Of a DNA stretch of 64,000 bases, positions 12,731 through 25,775 are shown piece after piece; within the stretch, counting starts at the first letter, position 1; each line of letters begins with the position of its first letter. A program made the position numbers and the translations under genes. This DNA comes from Selaginella tamariscina (lineage: Eukaryota; Streptophyta; Lycopodiopsida; Selaginellales; Selaginellaceae): NCBI GenBank assembly GCA_003024785.1, contig PUQB01000012.1, forward strand, positions 738,019 to 802,018, written 5' to 3'. The notes under the pieces are model-generated. The model ran no database searches and was not told where the DNA came from. It saw nothing but the letters and a program-made list of their open reading frames with translations.

Positions 12731-14781
12731 TGACATATGATGACATACAAATGCAGTCATTCTCACTAAGTCTTTTGATAGTTTCTGTCTATACGTTGTA
12801 CACAACACACACACAAATTTACCTCCTTTCATGAAACAGATCGGGCTTGTCTAGAAGAAGACGTATCCGTGCTTCTTACATTTCCAATCAGCCTTCTGCT
12901 CTCACGATCCACAACAGGGACGCCACTAATCCTGAAACTTCCACATGACCTTCATTGCTTTCCGAAATGGTGCTATCATGGTTGACTGAGGATCTCTGCT
13001 GCACCAAGTCCGAGTTGTATCCTAGAAACCATATGCATTTCAATATACACACACATATATGTATATAGGAAATAGAAGTAAATGGAAAACCAAGGTCCAT
13101 TACCTTAGTTGATTCACACTTTTATTCACAGAGGTCAGTCGACTGCATAAACGTAAATACTCACATTGCAGTGTTCAAGCATCTCAGAAACTTTCACATG
13201 CATATCTGCGTGTATTTTCTGTAACATACACCAAACATACATGCCAACATACATAACTCACATAATAATACACGCACACTACATTGTAGCATGTGTCAAG
13301 CATATCATAGAGCGAGAAACTAAACATAAGAGTTCATCAACCTATACCTCAGTTCACTTAGAGGCTTATCAGCAATTGCGTCAAACCAATGTGAGCCCGC
13401 TGCATTGAAGAAGAAGAAGAAGCTGCACTGCCGCATTCTACAAAACAAAATAAGAAGCGTGGAGTCTTATATATGTCCAAATAATACATACATGTGCTTA
13501 TGCTATGTATAGCGTACGTAGATATGTAATACACACATCATAAGAGAGTACCTGAGTGATAAAACCTCTCTAACCGGTCCTGAGGGTCAACAACTGGAAC
13601 AGCCTTAAGCCTGTGTCTAGACAACAGCAGAAGCACATCAAAGAAGAGAGTCTTCAGGTTTAACTGGTAAAAACGGACCCCAGCGAAACGACCTTGCAAG
13701 AGCTCCAACCTATAACATTATTATGTTTTCTATAATATACAATAAACAGTATACATATAACAATGGTTACTATTGTATATAAATTACCTGACAAAGTATA
13801 CCTTTGTAGATTTAACAGTGTCAAGCTGTTCAATCAATTCGAAGAATCCCGACTGCACAAACTTTGCACCCATCCCCGCTTCATCCCCTTCACTGGATTT
13901 CTTATCTTTTGCATACTCTTGTTTGATGTATCGTGGCCTTCTTGACTTATTACCAACCCAGCCACTTCTGCCCGCTGCTCTTCCACTTCAAGTTCCTACA
14001 ACACAAACCACTGTTCTTTAGCTTCTGTAAAATCTCTCTCTCTCTTTTTCACACACACACACACACAAACAACGGACTCTAAAGCCCAGAGTACATGCCA
14101 GCAAATCAACCAGGCCAATATATTTATCAGCAAGTGGAGAATTCACTGGTAGACGATCGTCACGAACGGGTGCACCTAACAGCTTTTGTTTATATAAAAC
14201 TCGTAATTGCCAACATATCGTATCCCCTAGCTTCGAGCTCCAAAACTGCATAAAAAACAGAAACTAAGTATAATAGCACATTGCAAAGGTAATTAGTATA
14301 TCAGAAAAGATAAAAAGTGTTCTTCTCCTTGTGTATACAACCAATATAAGTATTAAGCATTTGTGTGCATGACAAAGCCAGATAAGTATGATGTTCTTAT
14401 AAGAGGAACTTAGTTCATGGTTGGTGTGTGGCTTAACATAACTTAAATATTTAACATATAAACACATACATCTGTTATATGTATAATATGTATATGACGT
14501 ATGTAAAGACATGAACAAGTGTTTTGTTATTCCTTTCAAGTTTCAGATGCTTTTATAACACGTGGTTACTTCTATATAGATATTATAATTATATTACCTC
14601 CAGAGTTGTCAATGCCAGGGATGGAGAACAGGGGAACACGATCAAAGAAAATCTTTAGTGCTTCAGTGGGTTCCACGCTTTTGGGCTGCTTTGTGTCGTC
14701 TAAGGAGCTCATTACAGACTCTTTCTTGTCCTGTAAACTCGTATCATTTCCGACAATCTCCTCCAGAGTCTTCACATCCAT
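12112..14781 (-). CDS. SnRK1/AMPK gamma-type subunit with four CBS repeats (KING1-like), multiple frame breaks
   Basis: Gamma-like adenylate-sensing or scaffold subunit of the plant energy kinase SnRK1. Coding exons on the minus strand, approximately: 14781-14598 (LKIFFDRVPLFSIPGI), 14245-14081 (LYKQKLLGAPV, DKYIGLVDLLA), 13998-13805 (SGFFELIEQLDTVKSTK), 13710-13550 (LARSFRWGPFLPVKPEDSLL, SRHRLKAVPVVD), 13433-13345 (SGLTWFDAIADKPLSEL), about 13020-12840 (ISGVPVVDRESRRLIGNVRSTD) and 12560-12112 (SLGRISLPRMLDP, FLVDDKMCVVGVITLRDII). These blocks match the order of the four CBS motifs in KING1-type proteins. Several one-base losses and at least one gain (at LTWFD) break the frame. The sequence just upstream (about 15100-15035) looks like a noncoding 5' exon spliced to GTATGG. 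Exon edges for the middle exons are approximate. Confidence 0.75.
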
Positions 14782-15299
14782 ACCTATAGTTAATCAAAAC
14801 CAGTAAATCTTTATGGTTTTGTATATATACGTATATATGTATATACATATAATTACTTGATCAAAATCAACAATTCCCACGGTTTTCGTATGAAATCACA
14901 TATTGGACATATCATGTACATATATACAGCTCATATATAGACGATTAAACTATATATCAAATCTTTGATCACAAATAATGAATTTATATTTCCTTCTATG
15001 AAATCTAATAATGATTTGTTTAATTACATACATACCTTGAAGCACACGATCGCCTTCAGCAGCCTTGGAAGAACAGCAACAGAGGAAAATGCGGCGTAAA
15101 CACGTGGCCTAGCCCTAGCTATTTTCCAAATTGACCGGAAACTAACGGCCAGGATTTGATGTAAAGTAAAGTCAAAATCAACGGTTTATATTAGCAAGTA
15201 TTAACCGGATATGATAGGAAAATTAACGGCCAAGATCGACTCGGATAAGGTTTAGGGTTCATACTGGATATGGTGGAGTGAGGAGAAAGGAGGAAGACG
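14782..15299. promoter_or_regulatory. Divergent promoter shared by the gamma-subunit and Era genes
   Basis: The two genes are transcribed away from each other from this 518-base stretch. On the minus strand, bases near 15035-15090 form a likely 5' untranslated exon (donor GTATGT, acceptor before GTATGG at 14783). On the plus strand a telobox-like TTTAGGGTT lies at 15251-15259, about 40 bases before the Era start codon. A CACGTG core lies near 15100. Confidence 0.5.
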
Positions 15300-17266
15300 A
15301 TGATGACTCTGCAGTGTGCGGAGGCTGTTCGGAGTGATGTATTCTCAGGTGCATATGAGTTGAAAGGGCCAACACGTTTTTGTAGATTTCATGTGAGAAT
15401 GCGGAGGAAAATGTGGCGGATTATGGCTATGGCTACCCCGGAGCAGGAGGACAAGCAACAGGAGGAAACGATATTTGTGTTGTCCGAGAAGCCCAACAGG
15501 TTAGCAATCCAGGAAGCTGTGAAGCGTGCCGAGGAGCGAGTGAATAACATTGTTGGCGAGCCACCGGCGCTGGATGATATGAAAGTCGGCCCGGATCATC
15601 GCAGTGGTACATACACATATATTTATATACATATAGATAGATACATACATGCACACGTATATATATGTATAACGTATGTATGTGTAGGATATGTTGCGCT
15701 TATTGGAAGATCAAATGTGGGGAAGAGCACACTTCTGAATGGAATTATTGGTCGTAAGCTTTCCATAGTTACTGCTAAACCACAGACAACACGACACCGA
15801 ATTCTTGGAATATGTTCTGGTCCAGATTATCAGGTGCTTAAATACACTTGTATATACACATATATACAAAGATGTATGCGTATATATTGATGGACTTGTT
15901 TCTGTGCAGATGATATTGTATGATACACCTGGTGTAGTTACAAAGCAAATGCATAAACTTGACGAGTTAATGATGAGGAGTGTCCGAAGTGCTTCAATTA
16001 ACTCCGATTGTTTGGTGTTGATTGCTGATATCTGTCACCCTCCAGAGCACGTAAGACATACATCCATACGTAGATTATGCGTGTGTGTATATATGTAATA
16101 CGAGTGTATATGTGTATATGTACACATGTATGTGTGTTCAGTGGAACTTGTTCACCAGGTACTAGAATCAGTTGATGAAGGCACTCTGAAACTTATCAAG
16201 GCAAAGCCAACTCTTCTGGTGCTCAACAAAATGGATAAGGCTAAACAGGGAGAAATACAAAGGAAACAACAGGTGTAAATCTCTCTCTCTCTCTCTCTGA
16301 CAAACACACAGACACACACACATGTTTGTCTTTATGTTGAGGGTTTGGAATTGGTATTCTGATAGGAGGCTTGTGCATTTTAGTGGTACGAGAAGAACAG
16401 CGGGATGGATGAAGTAATTCCTGTTAGTGCAAAGTATGGAATTGGAGTTGATGAAGTTAAATCCTGGTTAATTTCCAAGATGCCTCTCGGTCCAGCTTAT
16501 TACCCACGGGTAAGCAATAGCATCACACGTATATGCATGTGTATATGTGTAATAATATATATGGCATCTATTCACTTATCAGGATATAGTTAGTGAGCAC
16601 CAAGAAAGATTTTTTGTGTCTGAGATATTTCGGGAGAAAATATTTCAGCTCTACAGGGAAGAAATCCCATATTCTTCTCAGGTGAGCACACACACACACA
16701 AGTATATGTAATATGAATGTATATATATGTAATTAAATACGATTGTATATATTTAAGGTAAATGTGGTGAGATACGTTGAAAGAGAACCAAAGGACTTTA
16801 TAGAGATAGAGATTCTAGTTGAGAAAGATTCGCAGAAAGCAATTCTATTGGGAAAGGTAAGATTTTCAGATCAAATCATATATATACACACCCACACACG
16901 TATATATCATATTCATATACATATATGTATATATGTATACATTCATGTTAATTTATCGTTTATCACGCAGGAAGGTAAGGCACTCAAGACTTTAGCAACA
17001 GCTGCACGTTTGGATATTGAAGATTTTGTTGATAGAAAATGCTACTTGGAGGTATGAGTTATGTTTGCACTGTGTGTGTGTGTGTGTGTGCACATGATAT
17101 TGAGGACACTGTTAAGCAGATCAAGGTGAAGGTGAAAGAAGACTGGAGGAAAGACGAAAAGCTTCTGGATGATTTTGGATACAGTGGAAAGATCCGTGTG
17201 CCACAATCTTTTGAACTAAAAAGTAGTAAGTTAATACAAGTATATATGTATAATGCTACAGTATAA
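15300..17266 (+). CDS. Era-type GTPase (organellar 16S-like rRNA assembly factor)
   Basis: Era binds small-subunit rRNA through a C-terminal KH domain during ribosome assembly; plant copies act in chloroplast or mitochondrion. Nine exons, all with matching phases: 15300-15606, 15688-15833, 15910-16050, 16159-16272, 16384-16509, 16583-16681, 16758-16856, 16971-17051, 17120-17266. G1 is GRSNVGKS, G3 is DTPG, G4 is NKMD and G5 is SAK. The KH region holds [20 protein letters not shown] and ends in the family's W-R-x-D...FGY tail. The first 100 residues are Arg/Met-rich and acidic-poor at the start, consistent with a transit peptide (inferred). There is no frame break anywhere, unlike most neighbours. 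The last exon may extend past the family end by about 20 residues. Confidence 0.92.
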
Positions 17267-17334
17267 GGGTTCTATAATAAGAAACGCCTGGGTTAAGTTC
17301 CATACGTATATATATGTACTCATGATAGATATTG

Positions 17335-19095
17335 ATGCGGAGAGTGAGATGGTACTCAACAGGAAGCAAAGAACACTTCACAAGCGAGCTACGGTCCTGT
17401 AGAGATATAATATATGGGAGGCAACTCCACGCACATATCTCAGCAGACTCAACACTCAGAAACGATCTCTTCCTCACGAACCTCCTTGTCCTCATGTACG
17501 GAAGATGCGGCAGCCTATACGAAGCTCGCAAGACATTCGATTCGATACGCACTCCGAACACATTCTCATACAACATCATGATCATGGCATACGTGGAGAA
17601 TGGCCAAGTCGATCAGGCCAGGCAGTTTTTCAATGGTTTTCCCGGGTTGAGCACTGCATCGTGGAATGCAATGATCACTGCATATGCCCGTCCTGGACAT
17701 CTCCGGAGTGCAAAGGAGTTCTTCGACTGGATGCCGAACAGGGACATCATCTCCTGGAATGCACTTGCACAGGCATACGGGCAGGAGCAGGAACACAATC
17801 TAACACAGGTAACATTCAGCAAGATGCCCGTTTACAGTCTCATCTCCTTGAACACCGCACTAGCTGGGTATGTCCACTCTGGGCATCTCTCGATGGCTAA
17901 GCAGTTCTTTGTTCATATGTCTGAGAGAAACGTCATCTCCTGGTCGTTGATGATCCAGACATATGTTCAATCCGGGGATCTCTCTGAAGCAGAGAGTCTG
18001 TTTCTTAGAATGCCATTCTGGAACGTGGTAGCCTGCACTGAGATGATCGCTGCATATGCCCAGAAAAGGCATCTCACTGAGCTCAGGGAGATGTATTCAC
18101 ACATGCCCGAGCACGACTCTATCTCGTGCAACGCGATGATCACTGCACTCGCATCGAATGGCATGGTAGACGAGGCTAGAGAAGAGTTCTTGCGGCTCCC
18201 AAACAAGACAACAGCTTCGTGGAACGCAATGATCTCTGCATATGCCCAGAGCGGGCATCTTTATGAAGCCAAGGAGTTCTTCGATAGCGCTCTGAAGCTG
18301 GATGTGATATCATGGAACACTCTCATAGCTGCATTTTGTACGAGCTCTTTTCTTGCAGAAGCCAGGTCTTTCTTCGAGAGGATCCCAAAACGAGACATCG
18401 TCTCGTACAATGCGATGCTGTCGGGGTACGCGATGAATGGGCAAATCAAGGAGGCCGAGGAGCTGTTCACTGTAATGTGTTCGAGGAACGTGGTGTCGTG
18501 GAACTCACTGCTATTCGCGTACGCGGAGAATGGTAAGATCGGGAAGGCCAGGGATCTCTTCACGCTCTCACCGATGAGGGACGTAGTTACGTGCAATGGG
18601 ATGCTCACTGCATTTGCCGTGAACGGGCATTTTGAGGAGACCAGGCTGCTGTTCGAGTCGATGCCGGAGAGGAACTCCATCTCGTGGAACGCGATGATCA
18701 CGACCTTTGCGAGCATGTCCAGGAGCTCGTCCGCCTCAGAGAGCCTGATGGAGGTGTTCTACCGGCTGGTTCATGAAGGGTTGGAGCCGGACGGGATCAC
18801 GTTCACGAGCGTACTACATGCGTGTGGTCACCTGGGAATGCTTAAGGAAGGGTTGGAACTGTTCCTGAGTATGAGGTCGGACCACGGGTTGGTTCCTGCC
18901 AGGGAGCACTACTGCTGTATCGTGGACATGCTTGGGAGGCTTGGTCAGCTACGAGATGCCGAGTTTCTCGTGGGGAACATGCCGGTCGGAGCTAGCCATA
19001 TTGATTACACCAGCTTGCTGAATGCGTATATTGTTCACAATGATATGCAGCATACTGAGCATGTCCTGGATCAAATAGTATCCCCCGGAGTTTAG
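17335..19095 (+). CDS. PPR protein, intact, intronless, short-motif type
   Basis: A complete 586-residue frame from ATG 17335 (a TTG precedes it in frame) to TAG 19093. Nearly the whole protein is a chain of ~31-residue S-type motifs, each close to SWNAMITAYAQSGHL.EAKEFF, with MP.R.. between them. It ends with a partial E motif (HYCCIVDMLGRLGQLRDAEF) and no DYW domain. The 31-nt-codon periodicity is clean enough that other frames are open only as shadows. The start lies only 68 bases after the Era stop on the same strand, so the promoter must be tiny or overlap Era. RNA-binding and an organellar role are family knowledge; the target could be predicted from residues 5 and 35 of each motif. Confidence 0.93.
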   Translation: MRRVRWYSTGSKEHFTSELRSCRDIIYGRQLHAHISADSTLRNDLFLTNLLVLMYGRCGSLYEARKTFDSIRTPNTFSYNIMIMAYVENGQVDQARQFFNGFPGLSTASWNAMITAYARPGHLRSAKEFFDWMPNRDIISWNALAQAYGQEQEHNLTQVTFSKMPVYSLISLNTALAGYVHSGHLSMAKQFFVHMSERNVISWSLMIQTYVQSGDLSEAESLFLRMPFWNVVACTEMIAAYAQKRHLTELREMYSHMPEHDSISCNAMITALASNGMVDEAREEFLRLPNKTTASWNAMISAYAQSGHLYEAKEFFDSALKLDVISWNTLIAAFCTSSFLAEARSFFERIPKRDIVSYNAMLSGYAMNGQIKEAEELFTVMCSRNVVSWNSLLFAYAENGKIGKARDLFTLSPMRDVVTCNGMLTAFAVNGHFEETRLLFESMPERNSISWNAMITTFASMSRSSSASESLMEVFYRLVHEGLEPDGITFTSVLHACGHLGMLKEGLELFLSMRSDHGLVPAREHYCCIVDMLGRLGQLRDAEFLVGNMPVGASHIDYTSLLNAYIVHNDMQHTEHVLDQIVSPGV

Positions 19096-19143
19096 AGAAT
19101 TATTAACTGAGCAGATTATCTCTTACACATGGTGTGGTGTGTG

Positions 19144-19189
<46 letters not shown>

Positions 19190-19275
19190 GTGATATAATT
19201 GTTTGTATGTTTACGGAGTTTAGAGAATTATTAACTGAGCAGATTATCTGTTAAGTAGGATGCTCAACATCACAG

Positions 19276-19308
<33 letters not shown>

Positions 19309-19433
19309 TGATATAATTGTATGTATTGAGAGAATTATTAACTGAGCTGATTATCTGTTAAGTAGGATGCTTAACATCACAGTGTGTGTGTGTGAGAGAG
19401 AGAGAAAGAGCATTGATAATGTAAGTGTGGTGT

Positions 19434-19493
<60 letters not shown>

Positions 19494-19560
19494 ATAATTG
19501 TGTGTGCGTGTGCGTGTGTGTGAGAGAGAGAGATTGATAATTGTATGTATGTATACACAC
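19087..19560. repeat. Three-copy minisatellite with embedded GT/GA microsatellites in the PPR 3' region
   Basis: The unit agaattattaactgagc.gattatct begins at about 19095, 19222 and 19330. Each copy is followed by (GT)n then (GA)n. The first two copies also share ggagtttag, which in copy 1 is the end of the PPR coding sequence with its stop codon. The duplicated unit therefore reaches into the last codons. Confidence 0.85.
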
Positions 19561-19679
19561 TACATCTGTGTGAATCCATAACAAAGATACGGGGCATATG
19601 CCAATGGAATCTTGATATAAACCCTTTGACGGCTGCTAAAAAGGGTGTCGGAATGCGTAGAAGAAGGGCGGATTAGATC

Positions 19680-21265
19680 ATGGATCTGGATTCATGGATT
19701 CGGTTCGCCAATGCGATGTGCACGCATCCGGTTGCAATTGCATTTCAGATTCAGGTGAGTGTGTACATATTTCCATTCAAAATGCAATGCTGATTTAGTC
19801 TTGCCTTAATCTTTTGATAATCTCGATAAATTTGCTCTATAACATCAATTATTAACTAAGATCTGGCTTATTATATATATTATTTGTTGCAATATATCAT
19901 ACGAATGATGGTTTACAACAATCCCGATAGATAGATAGATAGATAGATATCTAATATATATTGTGTAGGAACTATACATTGGAACTGGTTTATCTATAAG
20001 AACTATGCGAATATTATACATGTAGATACATGACCATCATATATATATATATATATGGTTGTATATATCTGCATTTCTGACTTTTTGAATGCAACCAGGG
20101 ATGTCTCATATACTTGACGCTGGCTCTTGGTTGGGCATATGCATCAGTCATCAGGTGGGTTATTATGAATATTATATTAGAATATATAGTACATGCACAC
20201 ATACACATACATACGAATTATTATAGCACACACGCACACATCTATGGAAAAGTATGTGTTCATGGTATATTTGTCTGTGCCTGTTATTGTATTTAGTTGT
20301 CAATTTACTTGCTTCGTCTAGACTATAAACTGTTTATCGAATTTATACGAAATATATGTAATGTGTAATAGAGAAGTATGTATGTATGTATATAAACACA
20401 TACATGGTGTATATTGAACGATTATTTTATTTACAGGGGCCGAGAGCTGATGAAAATGAAGATATCACAACAAAATGGGAACAGTATGTCATTTCTAAGC
20501 AATAAAATTGAAGATCTTGACCACTCCGTTCAGAAGAAGCTACCTCGTGTTACTGTAGTCATGCCTGTAAAAGGATTTGGAGAACACAATTTAAGTAATT
20601 GGCATAGTCAGGTTTGTATACACACACTTATATACACGTCTGTACGTAAATGTATGAAAAAGATGTGATGTATAGCGTGTGTATTTATTTATATGTATGT
20701 TTCTTTACACTTACTTTGACAGCTTATTTCCTTGTATGGGGGACCTTTGGAGTTTATTATTGTTGTAGAGAGCTCAAAAGATCCAGCTTACCGTGAAATC
20801 TCTAAGTTGATATATGAGTTGAAGGTACTAGCCATTAAGTTTTCAATGGTTTTAAACTAGCAACTTAAATTTATATATCTTACGTGTGTGTGCGCGCGCG
20901 CATCTATACATATATGTACACACTACATATGTATGTATGTGTAGGATGATGTACAAGCGAAAGTTTTGGTAGCAGGATTATCAACAAGTTGTAGTCAAAA
21001 AATACACAACCAGCTGGTAAGCAGGCCCATTAAACTTTATAAAATCGATTTAAGAGGGGTTTAAATAAATAGACAACTTAGTCTTTGTTTTGTGTTATTA
21101 GGCTGGAATATCTGCCATGCACAAGGAAAGCAAATATGTTCTTTTTCTGGATGATGATGTGCAACTGCACCCTGGTACAATTGGTGCATTAGTTTCCCAA
21201 ATGCAGGAAAATCCCGAGGTACAATATCTTTAGTATTTATATTAGTAGATATTACCAAAATGGTC

Positions 21266-21300
<35 letters not shown>

Positions 21301-22442
21301 TATTTATGATTCTCGCAAACATGCAGGTTTTGATTGTTACAATGGAATGCAGATATTTGTTCTTACCGGATATCCATTTGATATACCATCTGGAAGCTTA
21401 GGAAGTTATTGCATTTATGAGTACCACATGGTAATTAAAACTATTAAAGATGATACGCATGTGCATGTGTATGTATATGTATATGAACTCGTCTTTCTTG
21501 CAGCCATGCTCAATTGGATTTGCCACAGGTGGAAGAACATTTTTCCTTTGGGGTGGATGTATGATGGTAAGTTTACCATTCTTTTAACATTGATAATTGA
21601 ATATGATTACCTAATATCATTATAATAATCATTAGAATGATATACTTTGTCAACCAGATGCATGCTGACGATTTCCGTAAAGACCGATATGGGATGGTCA
21701 CTGGTCTCCGTGAAGGTGGATATTCCGATGACATGACACTTGCAGCTGTTGCCGGTATATACTATCTATTTTATATTGAATACAATAAACACTATACTGT
21801 ACATACAGGTGCAAATAGTCGAGTTATCAGTTCGCCCCCAGTAGCATTGTTTTTCCATCCACTTTCGAAAAATTTAGGCTTCTCTCAGTAAGTAATGTAA
21901 TATACGTAACTACGTATATATACATACAATTTTATATATATAATATATTCGTATACATAGTATTATATATGATTATTATACAGGTACTGGAACTACTTAA
22001 GAAAGCAGACATTTGTCCTTGAGTCCTACAACACAATGTAAACTGGTATATGAACCGTGCCTTGTTCTTCTCGCACTGCTGGCTTTCTTGGAGCTTTGTT
22101 ATCCCCTATCTGTTAGCTATTCTTCAGCTTATTGTGGCATGGAGAGTGTTATTTTGGTCTTCTGGTCTTACTTATAAAACAGGTTCGAATGTGTGTGTGT
22201 GTGTGTTATTAGATAATGACCATAATGCTGGTTGTAAACTGCAGAAAATGGATAAATGATTAATTTATTGCTTCTGCAGGTCTTTTAATGACTGGTTTGG
22301 TGGTAACTTGCAGTATTATCGAATCATTATCATTGCAACATCTTTCTAGAGTGACAATACAGCTATGCAACGAGTTATCCCCCGAGTTGCCCCCTGTATC
22401 AATCAAGTCTTATAACTGGTTTATGGTAAGTGTATATATAAG

Positions 22443-22510
<68 letters not shown>

Positions 22511-22741
22511 CTTGTATATGTTTTCAGGTATTTATCGCAATGGTGGTTGATAATTTCCTATATCCCGTGTCCGCTGTTTATTCTCACGTTTTTCAGTTTA
22601 TTGACTGGGCTGGAGTGCGATACCATTTACGCAATGGCAAAGTTTTCGAGGTACATCTCTCTCTCCCTCCCTCTCCCTCTCTCTCTCGCTCTTTCTATCT
22701 CTCTCCCCCTCTCCCCTCTCTCCCTATCTCTCTCTCTCTCC

Positions 22742-22782
<41 letters not shown>

Positions 22783-22950
22783 CCTCTGTCTGTCTGTCTG
22801 TCTCTCTCTCTCCCTCTGTCTCTCTCTTAACAATCCTAACAATCTTATATGCAGATAGAGAGGCCATGTCCTTCGAAGAAGAATAGACGAAAGAAGAAAG
22901 ATAGCGAAGCATTGCTAAGCATGTTGTATAAACTAATTTTAAACGATTGA
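19680..22950 (+). CDS. Ceramide glucosyltransferase (GT21), one apparent frameshift
   Basis: Transfers glucose from UDP-glucose to ceramide to make glucosylceramide at ER/Golgi membranes. Fourteen exons: 19680-19754, 20099-20154, 20437-20611, 20723-20824, 20945-21016, 21102-21218, 21353-21430, 21504-21566, 21658-21754, 21809-21887, 21984-22192, 22280-22425, 22528-22650, 22855-22950. Seen: an N-terminal membrane segment, PRVTVVMPVKGFG, SSKDPAYREI, VLFLDDDVQLHPG (metal-binding Asp), LTGYPFDIPSGSLGSY, GGYSDDMTLAA (third conserved Asp), a pair of C-terminal membrane segments, and DWAGVRYHLRNGK near the end. In exon 11 the frame breaks after SYNT: ATGTAA where ATG-GTA is expected, i.e. one G of a GG pair is missing. 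All other phases match. The intron before exon 7 has two possible acceptors; only the second (21352) keeps frame. Confidence 0.9.
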
Positions 22951-23077
22951 CAAATTTGAGCATATACTTGTTTTCTACAAATGGAATATTCTAGTGCTCA
23001 AATTTAATAAATAAATATGTTTATTATAAAATGTAGAGAGAGGCAAGGGTTAGGGTTCTTTTGTGGAGTCATTGGCG

Positions 23078-25144
<2,067 letters not shown>

Positions 25145-25192
25145 TCAAAGTAAGTTATATAACATGCATCTTTCCCATATAAATGCATCCTG

Positions 25193-25239
<47 letters not shown>

Positions 25240-25309
25240 CATACCAGGTAGTTTTTAATATTGAAGTTTAAATGTGTTTGATTTTTTGTGACAGAAAAGC
25301 ATTCATTAA

Positions 25310-25775
25310 CTAAGGGAAGTGTCGGGAGCGGCGTTGGCGTTGGTGACGTGGCCGTGTTTCGTATCCGGAGTAGATGTAATCTAGATCGTCCTCTTGTTGC
25401 CTCTCCATTTGTTGTTTCTTCAAGCAATCTATCGTTTTCTATATGTGTGTGTTCTTGTGTCCTCAGATCCATGTCATCTATACAAATCAAAAACACTATG
25501 AAATGTGCTTAACAGAATGACTCTTTGTACATATATTAACAAACTACATCAAATATAAAAGACAGGAAATTGCCCAACAGATTTCTAAAGAGAATGTATT
25601 AAAACTGGAATGGTTTCTTATCAATAATTTGTTAAATAAACACGTAGAAACACCAAAAAATTAAATTACCTGTAGTAGAGGAGAGAACTATCTGCAATAT
25701 AAGCATACAGGAGAGGATACATACAAGCGTGGAGGAGGGAGAAGCAGCTGCTACTGACTGAGATTGTATCTGCAT
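25310..25775 (-). CDS. Small secreted peptide precursor with C-terminal DYIYSGYETRPR core
   Basis: Two exons on the minus strand: 25775-25670 and 25477-25310. Exon 1 encodes a short Ser-rich lead and a hydrophobic signal (TLVCILSCMLILQIVLSS), then a phase-1 intron. Exon 2 encodes an acidic, Gln/Glu-rich stretch, then Asp-Asp-Leu-Asp-Tyr-Ile-Tyr-Ser-Gly-Tyr-Glu-Thr-Arg-Pro-Arg and a basic tail ending FP. The frame that carries the peptide and the frame set by exon 1 differ by one, so one base appears to be missing in the middle of exon 2; alternatively exon 2 starts at a later acceptor (TATAG at about 25440). The same core, signal peptide and phase-1 intron occur at 55536-55901. Asp-Tyr is the usual context for tyrosine sulfation, and the core recalls phytosulfokine (YIYTQ). 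Function is inferred. Confidence 0.65.

Noticed and set aside
21322..21352. First acceptor (AACATGCAG) for ceramide glucosyltransferase exon 7
   Set aside because: Using it puts FVLTGYPFDIPSG out of frame; the acceptor at 21351-21352 keeps the frame.
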